DNA of 64,000 nt from Halomarinibacterium sp034670265 (GTDB lineage: Bacteria; Bacteroidota; Bacteroidia; Flavobacteriales; Flavobacteriaceae): positions 310,001-374,000 of the forward strand of contig JAXMNU010000002.1 of the NCBI GenBank assembly GCA_034670265.1, in the 5' to 3' direction. The notes beneath the pieces are model-generated. The model was not told the origin of the DNA, did not search any database, and worked only from the letters and a program-made list of their open reading frames with translations. Shown here piece after piece: positions 16,546 to 25,221 of this stretch; within the stretch, counting starts at the first letter, position 1; every line of letters begins with the position of its first letter. The position numbers were made by a program, and so were the translations under genes.

Positions 16546-17829
16546 CTAAAGTCTCCCATCTATAATAGCAGAATCCAAAAACGCTTTTACATCGAAAATC
16601 ACGTGATTTGAAGCACCAAACGTTTTCACATCTAGTTCTTTAAACACTTTATGTGCCACAGCTAAAATAATAGCGTCATAATCTTTGTCTAATTCTGAAA
16701 CATTCGAAATAAGCGATTTACCAAATTCCTGCTGTACCTCATCGGCATTCGCCCAAGGGTCGTGGATAGTAACTTGTAAGTTATATCGTTCCAGTTCAGT
16801 AACCACATCAATCACCTTACTATTTCGTATATCGGGGCAATTTTCCTTAAACGTTGTTCCTAATACAAGAACCTTTCCTCCCTTTACTTTACAGTCCTTA
16901 CGAATCATTAATTTCACTACTTCGTGCGCCACATAACTTCCCATACCATCATTCATTCGGCGACCCGCCAAAATAATCTCTGGGTTATACCCTTCTTCCA
17001 TCGCCTTTTGAGCCAAATAATAAGGATCTACCCCAATACAATGTCCACCCACAAGTCCAGGTGTAAACTTTAAAAAGTTCCACTTCGTCCCAGCGGCTTC
17101 TAGTACCGCTTGGGTATCTATTTCTAGAAGGCGAAAAATCTTAGAAAGCTCATTCACAAAAGCGATATTAATATCCCGTTGTGAGTTTTCAATTACTTTA
17201 GCAGCTTCCGCTACCTTTATGGAAGGTGCTAAATGCGTACCTGCCGTAATCACCGAGGCATACAAATCATCCACATATTTTGCAGCTTCGGGTGTTGATC
17301 CCGATGTTACTTTTAAAATTTTGGTGACGGTATGCTCCTTATCACCCGGATTAATTCGCTCTGGCGAATAACCTGCAAAAAAGTCTTTATTGAATTGTAA
17401 CCCTGAATATTTTTCAAGAATAGGCACACAAATATCCTCGGTAACACCAGGATACACAGTAGATTCGTAAATAACCACATCGCTTTCTTTCAAAACCTTC
17501 CCTACCGTTTCACTTGCTTTTTCTAACGGAATTAAAACGGGTTGGTTGTGTTTATTGGTGGGCGTAGGCACCGTAACCACATACACTTGAGCGCGAGCTA
17601 AATCTTGAGCATTGCTACTCACTTTCAATCCCTTTTCTGAAGCATTTAAAACACGTTGTAAGTCCTTATCCGATACCTCTAAGGTTTTGTCCTTACCAGC
17701 TTTTAGTTCGGAAATCCTTTTTTCATTGATATCGAAACCTATCACCGAATATTTTTCGGCAAAAGCAACAGCAAGGGGCAAACCTACATATCCTAATCCT
17801 ATAATGGCAATCGTGGGATTTTCTTTCAT
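16546..17829 (-). CDS. Nucleotide sugar dehydrogenase (TviB/WbpA-type UDP-HexNAc dehydrogenase)
   Basis: A 427-residue UDP-sugar 6-dehydrogenase that oxidises C6 of a UDP-hexosamine to the uronic acid with two NAD. The Rossmann motif is IGLGYVGLPLAVAFA near residue 10. The catalytic cysteine lies in LVGGHCIGVDPYYL, with K and N in KVAEAAKVIENSQRDINIAF. The closest family by eye is TviB/VipA (Vi antigen) rather than UDP-glucose dehydrogenase. Paired with the WbpP-like epimerase it points to N-acetylgalactosaminuronate or its epimer. Confidence 0.9.
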   Translation of the reverse strand: MKENPTIAIIGLGYVGLPLAVAFAEKYSVIGFDINEKRISELKAGKDKTLEVSDKDLQRVLNASEKGLKVSSNAQDLARAQVYVVTVPTPTNKHNQPVLIPLEKASETVGKVLKESDVVIYESTVYPGVTEDICVPILEKYSGLQFNKDFFAGYSPERINPGDKEHTVTKILKVTSGSTPEAAKYVDDLYASVITAGTHLAPSIKVAEAAKVIENSQRDINIAFVNELSKIFRLLEIDTQAVLEAAGTKWNFLKFTPGLVGGHCIGVDPYYLAQKAMEEGYNPEIILAGRRMNDGMGSYVAHEVVKLMIRKDCKVKGGKVLVLGTTFKENCPDIRNSKVIDVVTELERYNLQVTIHDPWANADEVQQEFGKSLISNVSELDKDYDAIILAVAHKVFKELDVKTFGASNHVIFDVKAFLDSAIIDGRL

Positions 17830-17931
17830 ATTATATACAGAAATGGTATTTGAAGCGCAAAGATACGCACCTTAAAACAAATATAGAACCAAGCGTAAAA
17901 TTAATCAAGTATTAAAAAAAACTCAACTGGC

Positions 17932-18055
17932 TCCCCTCTTTAGACCCTTCGACAAGCCTGCCTGCATTTCGGCTTCGCTCAATGACCACGGCAGGCAGGC
18001 TCAGGACAGGCGCCGAGGGGAAAGAACGCCCCAGCGTTTAGGGGAGTTTGAAAAA
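17932..18055. repeat. Palindromic repeat, family 1 with nested insertion (copy D)
   Basis: The family 1 hairpin CCCCTCTTTAGA / GAGGGG is split by about 75 bases that begin CCCTTCGACAAG and end GGACAGGCGC. Inside, GCCTGCCTGC and GCAGGCAGGC flank a loop reading ATTTCGGCTTCGCTCAATGA. Copy B at 13619 is the same site without the insertion. Confidence 0.85.
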
Positions 18056-18090
18056 AATTATACCATAAAAGAGGTTTGATTTTGTATAAG

Positions 18091-18250
18091 CAAACCCTCC
18101 GTCCCGACACTTCGGTCGGGACACCTCCCTTTAACTAAAGGGAGGAGCTAGTATAGGTTTAATAATAATTAATGTAAAAAACCACAAAAGGCTCCCCTCT
18201 TAAGTTTAAGAGGGGAAAGAACGCTCCCAGCGTTCAGGGGAGTTTGAAAA
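18091..18250. repeat. Family 2 plus family 1 repeat block (copies H and E)
   Basis: The order and spacing of the block at 13442-13599 are reproduced: family 2 hairpins (18091-18148), an AT-rich spacer ending ACCACAAAAG, then family 1 (18191-18250). Copy E ends 26 bases before the DUF559 start codon. Confidence 0.85.
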
Positions 18251-18276
18251 ACCAAAAGAAATATTAATTTTAAAAA

Positions 18277-18645
18277 GTGAGAAACAAAAAAGTACATACA
18301 AGTAAAATATTACAGCCAATTCGTAAAGAGTTAAGAAAAAACCTTACACCTGCTGAAGCATTTCTTTGGAATCACTTAAAATCCAGAAAGCTAGAAGGCA
18401 GAAGGTTTACAAAACAGCACAGCATAGGTAATTATATTGTTGATTTTTATTGCGCCTCAGAAAAATTAATAATTGAATTAGATGGCGAAGTTCATAATAA
18501 CGAAACTGCAGCAGAATACGATTTAAAAAGAACTCAATATTTAAATGCATTAGGTTACAATGTACTGCGATTTGAAAACAAAATGGTATTCGACTTTTTA
18601 CCATCAGTCTTACAAGAAATTATTGCTAATTTTTCTACAAACTAG
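18277..18645 (+). CDS. DUF559 protein, PD-(D/E)XK / Vsr-like endonuclease fold
   Basis: A 122-residue protein with the DUF559 layout: LRKNLTPAEAFLWNHLKSRKLEG, FTKQHSIGNYIVDFYC, then KLIIELDGEVH. D in VDFYC and E-x-D in IELDG form the putative metal site of a PD-(D/E)XK nuclease related to very-short-patch-repair endonucleases. It starts with GTG; there is no ATG in frame near the conserved N-terminus. Its stop codon touches family 1 repeat copy F, and copy E ends just upstream, so the gene is bracketed by direct repeats. The biological role of DUF559 is not established. Confidence 0.88.
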   Translation: MRNKKVHTSKILQPIRKELRKNLTPAEAFLWNHLKSRKLEGRRFTKQHSIGNYIVDFYCASEKLIIELDGEVHNNETAAEYDLKRTQYLNALGYNVLRFENKMVFDFLPSVLQEIIANFSTN

Positions 18646-18770
18646 CTCCCCTCTTTAGACCCTTCGACAAGCCTGCCTGCCGTGGTCATTGAGCGAAGCC
18701 GAAATACAGGCAGGCTCAGGACAGGCGCCGAGGGGAAAGAACGCCCCAGCGTTCAGGGGAATTTGAAAAA
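18645..18770. repeat. Palindromic repeat, family 1 with nested insertion (copy F)
   Basis: Same structure as copy D. The outer family 1 element is interrupted at the same point by the GCCTGCCTGC...GCAGGC insertion, but the loop between those arms is in the opposite orientation (CGTGGTCATTGAGCGAAGCC). Confidence 0.85.
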
Positions 18771-19009
18771 TAATTATATTTTTTTAAGGCTTTTCCACAC
18801 AAAAAAAACCACAAAACCCCTTTATTTACAAGGCTTTTAAGGGTTTTATAGTCCATTTTTGTTTAAATATTTGTTTATAACTCAAACTAACTTTTTTATT
18901 TTTTATGACCTAATGCCTTTATTTTAGCATACAATTAAGTATGAGACAATTGCATTTTTAACGGTAGTTAAGAGAAATGAAAAAAAATAGCAATTAAAAA
19001 GCAGAGAGA
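18771..19009. other. AT-rich gap without a recognised gene
   Basis: No open frame with a credible start is seen. There is a weak inverted pair around AAGGCTTTT/AAGGGTTTT near 18785-18850 and then leader-like sequence for the gene at 19010. Confidence 0.5.
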
Positions 19010-19237
19010 ATGAAATATAAAAGAGTATGTGTTTATTCTCAGGATATAGTAGCATTCACAGGCAAAGGAGAACGCTATGCGAGAAAGATTATTCAAAAAA
19101 TTCGTGAGCATTTAGGAAAAGAAAAGCATCAATCCATATCCTATAAAGAAGTAGCAGATTATTTAGGATTAGAACCAGATATGGTGTTTAAAGTAATTAA
19201 CAACATTTCAGTAACGGATTTAGATAAAACAGGCTAA
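19010..19237 (+). CDS. Small conserved flavobacterial protein, possible HTH
   Basis: A 75-residue soluble protein with VYSQDIVAFTGKGERYARKIIQKIREHLGKEKH followed by SISYKEVADYLGLEPDMVFKVI, which reads as a helix-turn-helix-like pair of helices. I recall similar small proteins as widespread in Flavobacteriaceae but know no function. It is convergent with the sugar transferase gene, 21 bases away, with no obvious terminator between. Its position at the edge of the capsule block is suggestive of regulation, which is a guess. Confidence 0.7.
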   Translation: MKYKRVCVYSQDIVAFTGKGERYARKIIQKIREHLGKEKHQSISYKEVADYLGLEPDMVFKVINNISVTDLDKTG

Positions 19238-19258
19238 TAAATAAAATGTTTTTAAAAG

Positions 19259-19846
19259 TTAAAAAACAGACTGCCACAAATACAATAAATCCTTTTTAAA
19301 AGACCATTCTTGGATATAGGCCTTATTCATTCTTACTTTATCGGGCCAAATCACAGTATCATTATACACTAATGGGTTTGACTGCTGAAGCAGTAAAACA
19401 TCTTCATCTTTATACTTTATGGTAGCAGGACCTGTGATTCCTGGTTTTATAGAGAGAATCATTTTATCTTCTTCCTGAAGCGCATCTGCATATCCAGGAA
19501 TATCGGGCCTAGGCCCTACCCAACTCATATCTCCTTTTAGTACATTAAAAAGTTGTGGGATTTCGTCCAATTTAGTCTTACGAAGCCAACGACCTATGGC
19601 TGTTTCTTGAGCCTTTATGGCATGTATGTCTTTATGGTTACTACCCTTTAATGTTCTTAATTTATAACATGAAAAAGGCTTCCCATATTGACCAATTCTT
19701 TTCTGTACAAACCAACCATTTTGATTTGTACTTAGGGTTGCTAATACCCAAAAAAATATAAGTGGGATAAGGATTATAGGTAAAACCAATAACGAGAGAA
19801 CTATATCAAATCCTCTTTTTGTTATTTTTTGTTTTTGGGTAAGCAT
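19259..19846 (-). CDS. Undecaprenyl-phosphate sugar-1-phosphate transferase (WcaJ/PglC type)
   Basis: A 195-residue initiating transferase that loads the first sugar-1-phosphate onto undecaprenyl phosphate. It has one N-terminal membrane helix (FDIVLSLLVLPIILIPLIFFWVL, residues 13-35) and the conserved sequence RIGQYGKPFSCYKLRTL, RKTKLDEIPQLFNVLKGDMSWVGPRPD and PGITGPATI. The DE pair in KLDEIPQ is the catalytic motif. The short form lacks the extra N-terminal helices of full WcaJ. It is co-oriented with the Wzc/Wza genes 12 bases upstream. Confidence 0.93.
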   Translation of the reverse strand: MLTQKQKITKRGFDIVLSLLVLPIILIPLIFFWVLATLSTNQNGWFVQKRIGQYGKPFSCYKLRTLKGSNHKDIHAIKAQETAIGRWLRKTKLDEIPQLFNVLKGDMSWVGPRPDIPGYADALQEEDKMILSIKPGITGPATIKYKDEDVLLLQQSNPLVYNDTVIWPDKVRMNKAYIQEWSFKKDLLYLWQSVF

Positions 19847-19858
19847 CTTGCAACCCTT

Positions 19859-22342
19859 TTAAGATTTACGGGATTTTTTCAATCTCCTAAAAAAAGATTT
19901 TACACGATGGACAAGTGATGGTTTTCTATCATCATCATGGTATCCATGACCATACCCATAACCGTAGCCATAGCCATAACCGTAGCCATACCCATAGCCG
20001 TAGCCATACTTCGCTTTTCCTTCAAAGAAGTTAAATACAAGGCTAATATTTTTAACCTCTCCAGACTTGTATTTATCATTAATAAGGGCAAACATTCCTC
20101 GCTTGGTATGGTTTTGACGCACCATATAAATAGTCGCATCGGCATATTTAATTAACTCCAGAGAATCGGCCACTAAGCCTAAAGGAGGGGAGTCTAAAAC
20201 CACATAATCGTATTTTCCCTTCAAACTCTCAATCAGTTCAGCCATCCGTTCAGTCATTAACAATTCGGAAGGGTTTGGGGGGATAGGCCCCGAGGTAATA
20301 ACATCCAGTGTATCAATCATCGTCTTTTGAATGATTTCCTCCTCGGTTGCATCTTCAATAAGGTAATTGACTACCCCAATTTCATTGTTAATATTAAAAT
20401 CCCCAAATATCTTGGGCTTGCGTAAATCCAATCCCACTAAAACGGTTCGCTTCTCACTTAACGCAAATACAGAAGCGATATTAATAGAACAAAAGGTTTT
20501 CCCTTCCCCACTAACCGATGACGTTACCAACACTGTCTTAGCCCCTTTGAGTCCTTGTTTTTTATAAATGTATTGCAGACTCGATCGGATGGCTCTAAAA
20601 GACTCCGAAATAGCAGACTTTGGTTTTTCAATTACTGCCAAATTACCCTCTATTCTCGATTTACCTATCACCCCTAATACAGGTATTTTGGTGAGCCTTT
20701 CTATATCTTTTATATTATGAATACGGTTGTCGAAAAAGGTGAGTAAAAACACAAAGACAAACGGAATAAGACAGCCAAACAATGCTGCCATCACATAATT
20801 AAGCTGTGTGTTGGGTCCCACTTGACCACCCCCAGTATCTTTAGCACTATCTATCACCAATACATCACTTACATTGGCTGCTTTTACCAATCCTGCCTCA
20901 CTGCGTTTCGCCATAAAGAGGTCATAGGTTCCTTGGCTTAGGCGATATCTCCTTTCTATTTTTAGAAGTTCTTGTTGGTCTTTGGGTAGTTTTCTAATCT
21001 CTGCTTCAAACTTGTAGATATCACTATCTACTTTGGCTATTTCTTGATTTTTAAGCCCTTTGGAGGAGGTAATATTCTCTAACAATACTCGCTTTACAGC
21101 ATCTATCTGTCGATCGATGTCCTTAAATATAGGCGCCCCCTCCTTATAGGAATACTCCAATTTACTTCTATCTTGAGCTAGTTGCACAATTTGCCCAACC
21201 CCGCTAACAATACTAGTTTCGGTAATACCCGCTACTGAAGGTGCTGGCACATCGCGATAATCATTGCGAGTAATTAAATAATTTTCTAAGGTATTATAGT
21301 AATTAAGCTCCCTATTAATGCCTTCTTTACGCAAATCTAAGGCATTCAATTTATCATTAATTTGCTGTCCTTCAGTCTCAAGGTTAAAAATGTCGTTTTT
21401 ATTCTTAAAAGTATTTAGTTCGTCTTCAACATCTTTTAATTCTTTTGATTTTTCGGCTAAACTACTATCTATAAAACGAATGGTCTTAGTGGCAAATAAA
21501 TTTTTCCGTTCCAACATATCTTCCGAAAGAACTGCTACAGAGGTGTTTAAATAATCCACCATTTTAGATTTATTCTGTCCTGTCAAACGCAATTTTAATA
21601 TGGAGGAGCCTGAAGATTCAGGTTGTATGGAAATGGATAAATACCGCTTTACGGCATTGTCGAAATTGGTAAATGAAAAGTAAAAAACTTGCCCTGGTCT
21701 AGGCTTTAATTCTTCATGAGGAAACAACGTTACACTTAAAAATGGTGTTTGAATGGGCTGTCCAAGCTGATATTCTTTTGAATAGTTTAAAGCTTCAAGA
21801 AACAACGGCTTTATTTCTTTAGTCTTATTAAAATACTGAAGGGATTTTAAACCCGGGACTTGGATTGAAGTAGATAAGGTAAACCTAACCGAATCCTTAA
21901 ATTCAATTTTAAATTGTTGGTAAAGAAGTTGCGCTTTTGAAGTGTCAATCTGCATCTGAAAAGGTTGCGCCCCATAGGCATCTACCTGTTGGTATTTTCC
22001 ATCTCGTAAAATATTGGTGTAATATTGGAGCCTATCGACTACTTTTTCATTATGACTGCGGGATCGTAGGGTAATTAAGGCCGTGTTCACCTTATCTGTG
22101 GTACCCCCCCAATTAAAGGTAAGGCTCGTATTGGTAGTAAAAAAGGGATTTTGGTCATCCTTAATAGAAACCATATTCTCCATCTGATACACTGGAAGTT
22201 TCCTAACATTAATATAATAGGCAATTCCAAAGGCTATTGCCAAGGAAAAAAGGAACAATGGCCAATAGCTTATTAATTTAAAAAGAAATCCTTTTAAATC
22301 GAAGGTGGAATGAACTTCATTAATGTCGAATTCTTGGTTCAT
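19859..22342 (-). CDS. Polysaccharide co-polymerase/tyrosine autokinase (Wzc-like)
   Basis: An 827-residue inner-membrane protein with Wzz and BY-kinase parts in one chain. There are membrane helices near residues 24-44 and 535-555, with a long coiled-coil periplasmic region between. The kinase domain has Walker A SSVSGEGKTFCSINIASVF, Walker A' LVGLDLRKPKIFGDF and Walker B YVVLDSPPLGLVAD. The C-terminal tyrosine cluster is replaced by ten Tyr-Gly dipeptides plus HGY. In Wzc the tail tyrosines are autophosphorylated to control chain length and export. The Wza-like lipoprotein gene directly precedes it. Confidence 0.93.
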   Translation of the reverse strand: MNQEFDINEVHSTFDLKGFLFKLISYWPLFLFSLAIAFGIAYYINVRKLPVYQMENMVSIKDDQNPFFTTNTSLTFNWGGTTDKVNTALITLRSRSHNEKVVDRLQYYTNILRDGKYQQVDAYGAQPFQMQIDTSKAQLLYQQFKIEFKDSVRFTLSTSIQVPGLKSLQYFNKTKEIKPLFLEALNYSKEYQLGQPIQTPFLSVTLFPHEELKPRPGQVFYFSFTNFDNAVKRYLSISIQPESSGSSILKLRLTGQNKSKMVDYLNTSVAVLSEDMLERKNLFATKTIRFIDSSLAEKSKELKDVEDELNTFKNKNDIFNLETEGQQINDKLNALDLRKEGINRELNYYNTLENYLITRNDYRDVPAPSVAGITETSIVSGVGQIVQLAQDRSKLEYSYKEGAPIFKDIDRQIDAVKRVLLENITSSKGLKNQEIAKVDSDIYKFEAEIRKLPKDQQELLKIERRYRLSQGTYDLFMAKRSEAGLVKAANVSDVLVIDSAKDTGGGQVGPNTQLNYVMAALFGCLIPFVFVFLLTFFDNRIHNIKDIERLTKIPVLGVIGKSRIEGNLAVIEKPKSAISESFRAIRSSLQYIYKKQGLKGAKTVLVTSSVSGEGKTFCSINIASVFALSEKRTVLVGLDLRKPKIFGDFNINNEIGVVNYLIEDATEEEIIQKTMIDTLDVITSGPIPPNPSELLMTERMAELIESLKGKYDYVVLDSPPLGLVADSLELIKYADATIYMVRQNHTKRGMFALINDKYKSGEVKNISLVFNFFEGKAKYGYGYGYGYGYGYGYGYGYGHGYHDDDRKPSLVHRVKSFFRRLKKSRKS
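19949..20008. repeat. In-frame hexanucleotide repeat encoding (Tyr-Gly)10
   Basis: On the minus strand ten TAYGGN units run without interruption inside the Wzc tail, followed by CATGGATAC (His-Gly-Tyr). The third bases vary between units, so the array is not perfectly homogeneous. Confidence 0.92.
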
Positions 22343-23140
22343 CTAGAGTCGTGTAAAGAGTAAAATGGTGGTCGTTAAGGCAGTAAGTACCGTTAAAATA
22401 GTGGTAAAAGACTGTAAGCCTGTAGTTCCCGTACCAATAGACTTTTGTGGTAATGGGTTTATTAAAATTAAATCGTTAGGCTGTATATAATAATAGGGAG
22501 AACTCATAGCATCTATTGAAGTTAAATCGATATGATGCACCTTTTGCCCTAAAGGATACTGTCTAATAATCACCACATCGGTCTTATCCCCTGTAATAGG
22601 TATATCACCACTATTTCCTATAGCCTCCATAATGGTAGCCTGATCTCTATAGATAATATTGGAGCCAGACCTTCCTATTTCTCCATTAATGGTATAACGT
22701 ATGCCAGCCAGTTTTACCGTTACAAAAAGATTCGACTCTTCTTTAAAATACTTATCAAGCAAACGTTTTTCTAGGTCTAGTCTAATCTCTTCTACGGTAT
22801 ATCCCAAAACAGGAATATCCCCTAACAAAGGCACCCGGATGTTGCCATGAGCATCTACCTTAAAGCCATCATAATACAAGCGTTGTTCGCCAGTAGCATT
22901 AGGATTGGTCTCACTAACAGGATTAAAAATATTGGCTAAATTATCATCCAATGCTTTTACTCGTATGCTCAATAAATCATTAAGTTGTACCCGATACGGC
23001 TCCATTCTTTTTTGAATGGCGATTAAACTATCTTTTCGTGTAGAATTATCTTCTTGAAGGTACGTAAGTTGTTTTTGAGACACACAGGAAGCTAAACAAA
23101 TAGCAATGATTCCGAAGAGCAGCAATCGCATCATGTTCAT
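22343..23140 (-). CDS. Polysaccharide export outer-membrane lipoprotein (Wza-like)
   Basis: A 265-residue lipoprotein that should form the outer-membrane or periplasmic export channel for the Wzc partner. The signal peptide MNMMRLLLFGIIAICLASC ends in a lipobox cysteine. YRVQLNDLLSIRV opens the Poly_export domain, and SLBB-like segments (YTINGEIGRSG) follow. A hydrophobic C-terminal helix ends the protein. I chose the ATG at 23140 over the frame start at 23305 because the lipoprotein signal begins here and a -7 box (TATATTTG) lies just upstream, inside the longer frame. Confidence 0.9.
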   Translation of the reverse strand: MNMMRLLLFGIIAICLASCVSQKQLTYLQEDNSTRKDSLIAIQKRMEPYRVQLNDLLSIRVKALDDNLANIFNPVSETNPNATGEQRLYYDGFKVDAHGNIRVPLLGDIPVLGYTVEEIRLDLEKRLLDKYFKEESNLFVTVKLAGIRYTINGEIGRSGSNIIYRDQATIMEAIGNSGDIPITGDKTDVVIIRQYPLGQKVHHIDLTSIDAMSSPYYYIQPNDLILINPLPQKSIGTGTTGLQSFTTILTVLTALTTTILLFTRL

Positions 23141-23161
23141 AGTAAGCAGGGTTGTTAGCAA

Positions 23162-23169
23162 CAAATATA
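23162..23169 (-). promoter_or_regulatory. Probable -7 promoter box for the Wza/Wzc genes
   Basis: TATATTTG on the minus strand matches the Bacteroidota -7 consensus TAnnTTTG, 22 bases before the Wza-like start codon. The -33 element is not clear. Confidence 0.5.
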
Positions 23170-23334
23170 ACGTATGCGCTCTAATAATAAAATATATTTT
23201 ACCGTAAGTGAACAAAAACCATTTATTTTGCACCAAATCTAGACTATGAAATGCCCTAACCATAAATTTTGCAAGTCTTCCTATAAGTTGATTTGGGCAT
23301 AACATCTAACAGATGAATTAAATACTATAAACAG

Positions 23335-25218
23335 ATGAATTACCTTTCGGTAGAAAATATTGCAAAATCGTACGGAGAACGTGTTCTCTTTAAAAATATA
23401 TCCTTTGGCATTAACGAAGGACAAAAAATTGGGTTTGTCGCCAAAAACGGTACTGGTAAAACATCTTTACTAAACATTCTCTCTGGAGCAGATACTCCAG
23501 ATAAAGGAAAAGTGATTTTTAGAAAGGGACTTTCGGTAGCATTTATTGACCAAGACCCTATTTTAAATCCAAAACTTACTGTGGAGGAAACCATTTTTTC
23601 ACCTGCCACGGCAGGCGGGTCCGAAAAACCTATTCTGAAAATTATAGAGAATTACGAGAAAGCACTTGAAAACCCTCATGATGCTGAAGCCTACCAAAAA
23701 GCCTTCGATGCCATGGATGCTAACCAGGCGTGGGATTTTGAAACACTCTACAAACAAATTCTTTTTAAACTGAAACTAGACGACCTTCAGCAAAAAGTAT
23801 CTAATTTAAGTGGCGGACAAAAAAAGCGCTTGGCACTTGCCAATGCACTCCTTTCCCAACCCGATTTACTCATCATGGACGAGCCCACCAACCACTTGGA
23901 CCTCGAAATGATAGAATGGTTAGAAGCCTTTTTCGCCAAAGAAAACATCACCCTTTTTATGGTCACTCACGATCGCTATTTTTTGGAGCGAGTGTGTAAC
24001 GAAATTGTAGAATTGGAGGAAGGAAATCTTTATAGCTATAGAGGAAATTACAGCTACTATCTTGAAAAAAGAGATGCGCGAATCGAAAATTTTGAAACCG
24101 AAACTAATAAAGCTAAACAGCTTTTTAAAAAGGAATTGGATTGGATGCGCCGCCAGCCCAAAGCACGTACAACCAAAAGTAAAAGTAGAATAGAAGATTT
24201 CCACGAAATAAAATCCCGTGCAAGCCAACGTCGTAAAGACCATGAAGTCCAACTCGAGTTAAATATGGAGCGTCTTGGGACGAAAGTGGTCGAACTACAC
24301 AACATTTCAAAGGCTTTTGGGGAAAGAAACTTATTCGAAAAATTTGAATATAATTTTTTACCGGGTGAACGATTAGGAATCATTGGAAAAAATGGAACAG
24401 GTAAATCCACTTTTTTAAATATCATAACGGGAAGCTTACAACCAGATTCTGGCAAAGTGGTGATTGGCGAAACGGTGCATTTTGGATATTATACACAAAA
24501 GGGTATCACTGCAAAAGAAGGGCAAAAAGTAATTGATGTGGTTCGTGAGTATGGTGATTATATTCCGTTAAAAAAAGGAAGGCAAATCTCTGCGGGACAA
24601 TTGCTAGAACGCTTTTTATTCGATAGAAAAAAGCAATACGATTTTGTTGAAAAATTAAGCGGAGGTGAAAAAAAGCGATTGTATTTATGTACTGTGCTTA
24701 TTAAAAACCCAAACTTCCTCATTCTCGATGAGCCCACAAACGACTTAGACATTGTAACACTCAATGTTCTGGAAAGCTTTTTATTGGACTTCCCAGGCTG
24801 TTTGATTGTGGTATCTCACGACCGCTATTTTATGGATAAAATTGTGGATCACCTATTTGTGTTTAGAGGCGATGGGGTCATCGAAGATTTCCCTGGAAAT
24901 TATAGTGATTTTAGGAGTTATGAAGACAGCGCACCTAAAGAAAAAACAGAAACTACAGATAGCAAACCCAAAAATCATTGGAAAACGGAGAGCAACAAAA
25001 CTAAGCTATCGTACAATGAACAAAAGGAATATAACAAGCTTGAAAAAGAGATTGCTAAATTAGAAACCGAAAGGGAAACCCTTCAAAATAAATTTGCCAC
25101 CGAAAATTGGGATGGAGCCGAAATTGACAAACAATCGCAAAAACTTCAAGATATTATGGATGCCATTGAAGCAAAAACCGAACGATGGTTTGAGCTTTCC
25201 TCAAAAATGGAAGAATAA
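23335..25218 (+). CDS. ABC-F family ATPase (Uup-like)
   Basis: A soluble protein of 627 residues with two ABC domains. Walker A motifs are AKNGTGKTS near residue 36 and GKNGTGKST near 351, and signatures are LSGGQKKRLALANAL and LSGGEKKRLYLCTVL. Between them lies the basic P-site linker (RRQPKARTTKSKSRIEDF), and a coiled-coil C-terminal domain follows residue 570. ABC-F proteins act on ribosomes; Uup-like members help with translation stress and genome stability. An extra segment near residues 90-97 (SPATAGGSEKP) is encoded by a palindromic repeat. Confidence 0.93.
   Translation: MNYLSVENIAKSYGERVLFKNISFGINEGQKIGFVAKNGTGKTSLLNILSGADTPDKGKVIFRKGLSVAFIDQDPILNPKLTVEETIFSPATAGGSEKPILKIIENYEKALENPHDAEAYQKAFDAMDANQAWDFETLYKQILFKLKLDDLQQKVSNLSGGQKKRLALANALLSQPDLLIMDEPTNHLDLEMIEWLEAFFAKENITLFMVTHDRYFLERVCNEIVELEEGNLYSYRGNYSYYLEKRDARIENFETETNKAKQLFKKELDWMRRQPKARTTKSKSRIEDFHEIKSRASQRRKDHEVQLELNMERLGTKVVELHNISKAFGERNLFEKFEYNFLPGERLGIIGKNGTGKSTFLNIITGSLQPDSGKVVIGETVHFGYYTQKGITAKEGQKVIDVVREYGDYIPLKKGRQISAGQLLERFLFDRKKQYDFVEKLSGGEKKRLYLCTVLIKNPNFLILDEPTNDLDIVTLNVLESFLLDFPGCLIVVSHDRYFMDKIVDHLFVFRGDGVIEDFPGNYSDFRSYEDSAPKEKTETTDSKPKNHWKTESNKTKLSYNEQKEYNKLEKEIAKLETERETLQNKFATENWDGAEIDKQSQKLQDIMDAIEAKTERWFELSSKMEE
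23601..23623. repeat. Palindromic repeat inside the ABC-F coding region
   Basis: CCTGCC-AC-GGCAGG followed by CGGGTCCG. It belongs to the GCCTGCC/GGCAGGC palindrome family seen at 17.9, 18.7 and 48.5 kb, and here it stays in frame. Confidence 0.7.
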
Positions 25219-25221
25219 TCT

